A DNA stretch of 5,788 nucleotides, from positions 1 through 5,788 of the forward strand of contig JAGCIC010000135.1 of NCBI GenBank assembly GCA_017648805.1. Reading direction: 5' to 3'. Shown here one piece after another: positions 1-4,511 of the stretch. Under the pieces are notes generated by a model. That model was given only the letters and a program-made list of their open reading frames with translations, made no database searches and was not told where the DNA came from. Both the position numbers and the translations under genes were made by a program. Origin of the DNA: Clostridia bacterium. GTDB lineage: Bacteria > Bacillota_A > Clostridia > Christensenellales > Aristaeellaceae. Position 1 is the first letter of the stretch. The number at the start of each line of letters is the position of its first letter.

Positions 1-1127
1 AGCTTTGCGATAAGCGGGCGTTTAAGCTTCATTGCGCCTTTGGGGCAGAACTCCTGGCAGCAGAAGCAGCGGATGCACGCTTTTTTGTTTATTGACGGCT
101 TCTTGCTTCGCATGGTGATCGCCTTTGCGGGGCAGATATTGAAGCATTTTTCGCAGCCTATGCATTCACCGCGCCTGACGCGGGGACGGGAAGCCAGCGC
201 GCCGGATACGAAACTGCCGAACCACTTGCCGAAGATGCCGGGCAGTTCCATGTTGAAGGCCATTTCCTTCCTTTCGCGCACCAGTCGGTAATCCGCGACG
301 CGGAATTGTTCAGGATCGCCCACAATGTCGAACCCGTTTTCCAGCCCGCGTTTTTCGGCGGCGGCGACGGTGTCCACCTCTTCCGGGTCGAGTCCGATGA
401 TGCCCGCGCACACCCGGTCGCAGCAGTAGGGGCTGTCGGAAGCCAGCAGCGCGCCTATGAACCTGGGCGTGCCCATGGTGGGGCCGTTGCCTTCCATGCC
501 GTACACCGCGTCCACCAGGCACAGACGGGGTTTGAAACGCTCGTTTATGTCCACCAGCATGTCTGCGAACCGGGCGTGTTCCGGGTATTTGTAGTGGTAT
601 TCGGGCTTGAAGGTGCCCGGGATCGCGCCGAACATGTTCTTGACGCAGGCGGACATGCCCATCATGCCGTGGGTCTTGAGCTTGCAGAAATTTATTATAG
701 CGTCGGCGTCGTCCAGATAAGCGGTGTATTCCAGTTCTTTAAGCGTCTGTCCCTCGGGGTTATCCGCGCGGACGTGACCGAAATCGCGGTTAAGCTCGGC
801 GCCGACTTCGGTCACCGCCTTTACGCCGGTCGCCAGGTAAACCGCGTTCACATACGCGGAGGTGTATAGCCCGCCGGGTGAGTCGCCCACGATGACCTTA
901 GCGCCTTTTGCGACCAGCATGCGGCACAGTTCCGTGAGCAGGGCGGGATGGGTGGTGGCGGCGGAGGCGGGCTTCAGCATACTCACCAGGTTGGCCTTTA
1001 TCACGATCCTCATGCCCGGCTTGACAAAATCAAGCCCGCCCAGGGGCTCAAGCGCCTTTTCCAGGGCGGGACGGACGTCTTCGGCTTCGTAGCTTTTGCA
1101 GCCTACTACAGAAACAGTGTTACGCAA
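1..1127 (-). CDS. DUF362 domain protein with C-terminal double [4Fe-4S] ferredoxin domain (3' end cut by window)
   Basis: The reading frame is open from a TTG start at 1127 to the window edge, giving 375 codons with no stop. The N-terminal ~300 residues match the DUF362 family (COG2006): KANLV at 44-48, GDSPGG at 81-86, KLKTHG at 149-154 and VKNMFG at 162-167. A bacterial ferredoxin-type domain follows, with two C-x2-C-x2-C-x3-C-P motifs: Cys 322, 325, 328, 332 and Cys 351, 354, 357, 361, each expected to hold one [4Fe-4S] cluster. Family members are usually ~370-390 residues, so only a short tail is missing. No signal peptide or membrane helix is seen, so it is probably cytoplasmic. The family has no settled biochemical role; electron transfer is an inference from the clusters. 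TTG is chosen because GGAGG lies 6 bases upstream and the first in-frame ATG (codon 39) falls inside the conserved domain. The start overlaps the upstream gene's stop by 8 bases, implying coupled translation. Cysteines 235, 236 and 240 form an unusual extra cluster around Asp237. Confidence 0.92.
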   Translation of the reverse strand, partial: MRNTVSVVGCKSYEAEDVRPALEKALEPLGGLDFVKPGMRIVIKANLVSMLKPASAATTHPALLTELCRMLVAKGAKVIVGDSPGGLYTSAYVNAVYLATGVKAVTEVGAELNRDFGHVRADNPEGQTLKELEYTAYLDDADAIINFCKLKTHGMMGMSACVKNMFGAIPGTFKPEYHYKYPEHARFADMLVDINERFKPRLCLVDAVYGMEGNGPTMGTPRFIGALLASDSPYCCDRVCAGIIGLDPEEVDTVAAAEKRGLENGFDIVGDPEQFRVADYRLVRERKEMAFNMELPGIFGKWFGSFVSGALASRPRVRRGECIGCEKCFNICPAKAITMRSKKPSINKKACIRCFCCQEFCPKGAMKLKRPLIAK

Positions 1128-2136
1128 CCTCGTCCTCCGTGCTTTCGGGGATGGATTCGTTCTCGTCTTCCGGCAGCAGCAGGGGCAGCAGCACGCTGTC
1201 CTCGGGCAGCACGTAAATGGCATTTTCCCAGTCGTACAGGGACATAACTCCGCTTAAGGCGTCTTCTGTCTGACCCGCCTGTGCCTGCTCCTCATACAGC
1301 ATCACCTGGCACTCGCTGACTTTCAGGCGGCAGTCTTTATATGTTATTATATTCTCGAAAAACGCTATGGCCTGCTTGTATTTGCCCTCGTCCTGGTACT
1401 GTACGCCGCCTCTGTAGGCGTCTTCCAGGTCCCTTAAGTACCTGCCTGCCTCTTCGTATTCATCCTGCATGAGCTCCATGCCTTCCGCCGCGGCGTTAAG
1501 GTCGGTCTCGCCCAGCTGCAGGTAGTGGCTGAACTCCTTCTCATAGCTTTCGTCTATAAGCTTCTGCAGAGGCGCAGCCATCTCCTCGGACTTATCCAGC
1601 GCGCGGGCGGCTTTCTCGCGGGCGTCGGAATAGTCGCCGTAGAGTATGTCGTTCTGGGCTTCCGTATACACGTCCAGGGCGTACATGGTGTCCTCGCGGC
1701 CGCCGTCTGGCATGAGCTTATAGTAATAAAACGCGTCGGCATAGCTGCCTGACTCTATCGCCTTGTTGCCCAGTTCCTCAAAGGAGCCTATGCTCTCGCG
1801 CACCTGCGCCTGGGTGTCGGAGTCCAGGGAGTTCAGGTACAGGTTGGAAGCGGCCTCCACCTCGCCCCTTTCGAACAGGCTCAGGCAGCTGGCCGTCTGG
1901 GCTTTATTCTTGCTGTCGCGGTAATTCTCGATGGTGGAGAACAGCCGTCCGGCCTCGGCGTAGGACTTTTCTTCAAGGAGCTGCGATGCGTCCAGATACT
2001 GTTTTTCCGGCTTCAGCAGCACAAGATAGCAGCCCAGCAGCCCGCCGATCACGCTGATTATCAGCAGCCATGTAAGAAAACCGGCCAGGCGGCGCGCCTT
2101 TTTCTCCTGTTTGGAATGTTTCACGCTATTTTTCAT
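1120..2136 (-). CDS. Membrane-anchored TPR-like repeat protein
   Basis: This is a 338-residue protein of unknown function. The first 16 residues are strongly basic, followed by one hydrophobic helix at about 17-41, so it should sit in the membrane with a short cytoplasmic N-terminus and a large outer domain. The rest is acidic, helical and repeat-like. The clearest units are about 47-78 (YLDAS...YAEAGRLF...YRDSK) and 241-276 (YQDEGKYKQAIAFFENIITYKDC), the TPR-like pattern ending in 'YxDS/C' that is frequent in Clostridia. Two or three weaker hairpins lie between, around 115-205. The last ~18 residues are an acidic tail. TPR-like arrays usually bind proteins; the partner is not known. The start chosen is the ATG at 2136, which follows a perfect GGAGGTGA. 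An in-frame ATG at 2160 has no such site and lies upstream of the predicted transcription start. It is the first gene of the leftward unit and is coupled to the DUF362 gene. Confidence 0.88.
   Translation of the reverse strand: MKNSVKHSKQEKKARRLAGFLTWLLIISVIGGLLGCYLVLLKPEKQYLDASQLLEEKSYAEAGRLFSTIENYRDSKNKAQTASCLSLFERGEVEAASNLYLNSLDSDTQAQVRESIGSFEELGNKAIESGSYADAFYYYKLMPDGGREDTMYALDVYTEAQNDILYGDYSDAREKAARALDKSEEMAAPLQKLIDESYEKEFSHYLQLGETDLNAAAEGMELMQDEYEEAGRYLRDLEDAYRGGVQYQDEGKYKQAIAFFENIITYKDCRLKVSECQVMLYEEQAQAGQTEDALSGVMSLYDWENAIYVLPEDSVLLPLLLPEDENESIPESTEDEVA
1134..1138 (-). promoter_or_regulatory. Ribosome binding site that fixes the TTG start of the DUF362 gene
   Basis: Read on the minus strand, GGAGG sits 6 bases before TTG (1127-1125). 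It lies inside the last codons of the upstream TPR-like gene, whose TAA stop is at 1122-1120. The spacing is ideal for a Firmicutes start and there is no ATG alternative nearby, so it supports a TTG start coupled to the upstream gene. Confidence 0.75.
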
Positions 2137-2140
2137 GCGC

Positions 2141-2148
2141 TCACCTCC
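2141..2148 (-). promoter_or_regulatory. Strong ribosome binding site for the TPR-like gene
   Basis: On the minus strand the sequence GGAGGTGA matches the 16S anti-Shine-Dalgarno over eight bases. Its GGAGGT core ends 6 bases before the ATG at 2136-2134. This decides the start against the longer in-frame ATG at 2160. Confidence 0.85.
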
Positions 2149-2162
2149 GTAGATTGCCATTT

Positions 2163-2191
2163 ATTATAGCATATTGAAACACTTTTGTAAA
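2163..2191 (-). promoter_or_regulatory. Sigma-A type promoter of the leftward TPR-like/DUF362 unit
   Basis: On the minus strand there is a -35 box TTTACA (2191-2186), a 17-base spacer, and a perfect -10 box TATAAT (2168-2163) preceded by TG one base upstream (extended -10, TGCTATAAT). Transcription should begin near 2157-2155, giving a leader of about 20 bases that carries the ribosome binding site. No operator is obvious within it. Confidence 0.8.
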
Positions 2192-2239
2192 CATTTGAAA
2201 TAAAAATATAACAACATAGCCCGGAAACGGCCCGAATGC

Positions 2240-2263
2240 TTGACATATGTGATACAATATAAT
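2240..2263 (+). promoter_or_regulatory. Probable promoter of the rightward pfkB operon, with unusual box spacing
   Basis: A perfect TTGACA (2240-2245) and a perfect TATAAT (2258-2263) are both present, but only 12 bases apart, too close for a standard sigma-A promoter. An overlapping extended -10, TGATACAAT (2250-2258), could work without a -35 box. No good -10 lies 16-18 bases after TTGACA (17 bases gives TAGGTA). A promoter here is likely from position and AT-richness; which boxes are used is unclear. A start near 2265-2270 would give a ~20-25 base leader. Confidence 0.5.
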
Positions 2264-2276
2264 AGGTATGGTATGT

Positions 2277-2281
2277 AGGAG
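2277..2281 (+). promoter_or_regulatory. Ribosome binding site of the pfkB gene
   Basis: AGGAG lies 9 bases before the ATG at 2291, slightly long but workable spacing. No other in-frame start with a better site is seen, and the N-terminus starting at this ATG matches the family (MIYTLTLNPALD). Confidence 0.65.
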
Positions 2282-2290
2282 AAGCATAAG

Positions 2291-3217
2291 ATGATATACA
2301 CGCTTACGCTGAATCCGGCGCTGGACAAAACGCTCACGGTGCCGTCTTTCGCCCCCGGGAAAGTCAACCGGGTGCTCGAGACCCGGCAGGATCCGGGCGG
2401 CAAGGGCATAAATGTGTCCAAGGCGCTTAAGGAACTGGGCAGCGAAAACGTCGCCATGGGCATACTTGGCGGCAGCGCGGGGGAGTATATACTTGACGCG
2501 CTGGCCGGCATGGGCATCCGGAGCGACTTCGTCATCTCCAAACGCCCCACCCGCACCAACATCAAGCTGTTCGACCCCGTCACCCGCCAGACCACCGACA
2601 TAAACGAGGCGGGCGGCATAGACCCGGAGGACGCGCTCTTGCTGAAACGAAGGCTGCTGAATGTTCTGAAGGCGGGAGACGTGTGCGTGATCTCGGGCCG
2701 GCTGGACGGGCTGGGCGTGGACGCGGGAGAATGGATACGGGAGATAAACGCGCGGGGAGCGAATGTGTTCCTGGACACACAGGGCGCGGCGCTTAAGGCG
2801 GGCGTTAAAAGCTCAGCGTACATGATAAAGCCCAATACTGAGGAGATGGCGGAACTGACAGGGCTGCCTGCGGACACGTTTGACGGGGCCGCCGCAAGAG
2901 CGAAGGAAGTGCTTGATGCCTCGTCCGTCCAAGCGGTGCTGGTCTCGATGGGAAAAGCCGGCGCAGTGTACGCGGACAGGGAGTGCGTGCTTTACGGCGA
3001 GAGCCCGGAAATACAAGCTGCGAGCAGCGTAGGTGCCGGGGACAGCATGCTGGCGGGCTTCGTGCACGGTCTGTGCGAAGGCCTGTCCTCAACGGAGTGC
3101 TTTAAGCTCTCCATCGCCTGCGGAGCCGCCGCGGCGCAGACCCAGGGCAGCGCCAGTCCCGAAAAGCAAAACATATACTCCCTGCTCGGTCAGGTCAAAC
3201 TCAGGAGGATACTATGA
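2291..3217 (+). CDS. pfkB: PfkB-family hexose/phosphosugar kinase, 1-phosphofructokinase group
   Basis: This 308-residue protein has the full usual length of the 1-phosphofructokinase / tagatose-6-phosphate kinase branch (FruK, LacC) of the ribokinase-like PfkB family. It should transfer phosphate from ATP to a phosphorylated ketohexose, giving for example fructose-1,6-bisphosphate, in the cytoplasm. Visible signatures are NPALDKT at 8-14 with the substrate-binding Asp12, GGKGINVSKAL at 36-46 (PfkB signature 1), TRTNIK at 87-92, IKPN at 179-182, VSMGKAG at 218-224, and SVGAGDSMLAGF at 246-257 (PfkB signature 2) with the likely catalytic base Asp251 in the GAGD anion hole. FruK and LacC cannot be separated by these motifs, and no fruR, fruA or lac genes are beside it, so the substrate is open. 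It is the first gene of the rightward unit and its TGA overlaps the next ATG by 4 bases. ATA supplies 12 of its 17 isoleucine codons, more than in its neighbours. Confidence 0.93.
   Translation: MIYTLTLNPALDKTLTVPSFAPGKVNRVLETRQDPGGKGINVSKALKELGSENVAMGILGGSAGEYILDALAGMGIRSDFVISKRPTRTNIKLFDPVTRQTTDINEAGGIDPEDALLLKRRLLNVLKAGDVCVISGRLDGLGVDAGEWIREINARGANVFLDTQGAALKAGVKSSAYMIKPNTEEMAELTGLPADTFDGAAARAKEVLDASSVQAVLVSMGKAGAVYADRECVLYGESPEIQAASSVGAGDSMLAGFVHGLCEGLSSTECFKLSIACGAAAAQTQGSASPEKQNIYSLLGQVKLRRIL
3203..3208 (+). promoter_or_regulatory. Ribosome binding site of the phosphodiesterase gene, inside the pfkB 3' end
   Basis: AGGAGG sits 5 bases before the ATG at 3214 and within the last codons of pfkB. 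With the ATGA overlap it points to coupled translation of the two genes. Confidence 0.8.
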
Positions 3218-3951
3218 GCAAAACAAAAGTACAGGCCCACAGGGGTTTCAGCGCGATCGCGCCGGAAAACACTTTGCCCGCATTCAAAAAGGCGGTCGAG
3301 ATCGGCGCGGACGGCATCGAGTGCGACATCCATCTCACCCGTGACGGCAGGTTCGTGGTGTGCCACGACGGCACCATAGACCGCACCTCAAACGGCAGCG
3401 GAGAGATCTCCGATATGAGCCTGGAGGAACTGAAAAAGTTCGACTTCGGCATCAGGTTCTCGGAAGAATTCAAAGGCACGGTCATTCCCACGCTGGAGGA
3501 GATGCTGGAAGTCGTCAGACCGCTTGAAATTATAAACATAGAGATCAAGCGTTTTGCGCATCCCATGGGGCTGGACGCGGCATTGAACCTTTTTTACGAT
3601 ATACTGGTCAAAACGAATGTGCTCAAACAGGTGATAGTCTCCAGCTTCGACAAACTTGCACTAAAGCGCTTAAAGCAGCTGCACGGGGACGTTTACACCT
3701 GCCTGTTGTACTCACATATGTCCCGCCCCGCGGCGTGCGCGCAGAAACTGGGCTGCGACGCCATCCATCCCGCCTTCGAGTTCCTGTCCAAGGCCACCAT
3801 CAACTCAGCTCACAAGCGGGGAATGAAGGTCAACTGCTGGACGCCCAACGGCGAGGACGAGATCGGATACATGGTAAAGCAGGGCTGTGACGGCATCATC
3901 ACCAACTATCCGGACCGGGCGCTGAAAACAATACGGGAACTGAATAAATGA
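3214..3951 (+). CDS. Glycerophosphodiester phosphodiesterase, cytoplasmic UgpQ-like
   Basis: This 245-residue protein is a complete, single-domain GDPD of normal length (~240-250). The enzyme hydrolyses glycerophosphodiesters such as glycerophosphocholine or glycerophosphoethanolamine to glycerol-3-phosphate and an alcohol, using a bound metal ion in a TIM barrel. The active-site set is visible: HRG at 9-11, PENT at 17-20, E36-C-D38 (metal ligands), H51-D52 (second catalytic His), DRTSNG at 56-61, IPTLEE at 91-96, NIEIK at 108-112 with Glu110, then VSSFD, NCWTPN and GIITNYPD in the C-terminal half. No signal peptide or membrane helix is present, so it acts inside the cell. It is bound by 4-base ATGA overlaps to pfkB upstream and to the small membrane protein downstream, an arrangement that argues for one mRNA. 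The exact alcohol substrate cannot be read from the sequence; lysophospholipase-D-like activity of some GDPDs is an alternative. Confidence 0.97.
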   Translation: MSKTKVQAHRGFSAIAPENTLPAFKKAVEIGADGIECDIHLTRDGRFVVCHDGTIDRTSNGSGEISDMSLEELKKFDFGIRFSEEFKGTVIPTLEEMLEVVRPLEIINIEIKRFAHPMGLDAALNLFYDILVKTNVLKQVIVSSFDKLALKRLKQLHGDVYTCLLYSHMSRPAACAQKLGCDAIHPAFEFLSKATINSAHKRGMKVNCWTPNGEDEIGYMVKQGCDGIITNYPDRALKTIRELNK

Positions 3952-4478
3952 AAAGAAGAACTTACTACAGAAAATGGCTGAGCGGCGACAGAGGCACCTG
4001 GGTGCTCATAGCGCTGCTGGTGCTGGCGTTTCCTGTGGGCCTGTGGCTGATGTGGCGGGAGGCCAAGTGGAAGATCTGGCTGAAAGCCCTCATAACGGCG
4101 GCCTGGACGGGCGTGATCGTGCTGGGAATCGTGGTGTTCACCACCACTTCCTTTGACTACGACCGGGGCAGCATAGTCGTCACCGAACTGGTGAACGACA
4201 AACGCATGCTGGCGCCGCTGCCGCCGGAGGACCTGCCGGACACGTCCCAGCTGCTCAAAAGCGCCAACGAGACCAGCAATCTGATCTCGCTGCCCACGCC
4301 TACGCCCGTGGCCACCCGCGTGTACTGCAACGACAACGGCAAGTACTACCATCTGGCGGGCTGCCGTTACGTGTACCCGCACACGCCCAAGGTCACGTTG
4401 AACCAGGCGAAAAACGCCGGTAAGACCGCATGTCCCGTATGCAAGCCTCCCAAAGAGGAAACATACGGACAGGAATAG
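3948..4478 (+). CDS. Small two-helix membrane protein with C-terminal Cys/His putative metal-binding motif
   Basis: I do not recognise a named family for this 176-residue protein. The basic N-terminus is followed by two hydrophobic helices at about 17-36 (with FPVGLWLMW, a motif seen in many small Firmicutes membrane proteins) and about 45-64. A linker rich in Leu, Pro and Thr at ~65-123 ends in PTPTPVATR. The C-terminal ~50 residues carry YCNDNGKYYHLAGCRYVYP and ACPVCKP: Cys127, His135, Cys139, Cys162 and Cys165. The arrangement G-x-x-Y-H-x2-x-C, then A...G...C-x2-C, resembles the small Cys-containing tail found at the ends of some Bacillota nucleases and lipoproteins, and could bind zinc; this is inference. 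With two helices, both ends would face the same side, most likely the cytoplasm given the positive N-terminus. Its ATG overlaps the phosphodiesterase stop (ATGA), and its own Shine-Dalgarno is weak, so it probably depends on coupled translation. Confidence 0.85.
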   Translation: MKRRTYYRKWLSGDRGTWVLIALLVLAFPVGLWLMWREAKWKIWLKALITAAWTGVIVLGIVVFTTTSFDYDRGSIVVTELVNDKRMLAPLPPEDLPDTSQLLKSANETSNLISLPTPTPVATRVYCNDNGKYYHLAGCRYVYPHTPKVTLNQAKNAGKTACPVCKPPKEETYGQE

Positions 4479-4497
4479 TACCACCATAAATTCTGTT

Positions 4498-4505
4498 AAG
4501 GGGAG
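4498..4505 (+). promoter_or_regulatory. Ribosome binding site of the GH112 phosphorylase gene
   Basis: AAGGGGAG lies 6 bases before the ATG at 4512, in the 33-base gap after the small membrane protein. No hairpin terminator or convincing promoter is seen in the gap, so the gene is probably read from the upstream message while having its own efficient start. Confidence 0.7.
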
Positions 4506-4511
4506 TCTGGC

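Noticed and set aside
306..869. 187-codon open frame on the plus strand
   Set aside because: It is antisense to the DUF362 gene, rich in Val, His, Gly and Ala as expected for a shadow frame, and shows no family motif. The minus-strand frame holds conserved DUF362 motifs throughout.
2014..2036. Possible lipobox (LLGC, Cys36) in the TPR-like protein
   Set aside because: The hydrophobic segment continues past the Cys (YLVLL), Leu at -2 is not typical, and the helix fits a plain transmembrane anchor better than a lipoprotein signal.
2171..2218. Possible small RNA, riboswitch or origin in the AT-rich divergent gap
   Set aside because: The gap is only about 150 bases and is largely used by two promoters. 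The predicted leaders are ~20-25 bases, too short for a riboswitch, and no DnaA-box cluster or iterons are seen.
2164..2877. 237-codon open frame on the minus strand
   Set aside because: It lies antisense to pfkB and runs into the AT-rich promoter gap. Its Ser/Pro-rich composition followed by an abrupt Tyr/Phe/Cys-rich tail is what noncoding DNA of these two compositions gives. No ribosome binding site or domain is seen.
4479..4511. Possible terminator or promoter between the membrane protein and GH112 genes
   Set aside because: The 33 bases show no GC-rich hairpin followed by T residues and no paired -35/-10 boxes, only a ribosome binding site.
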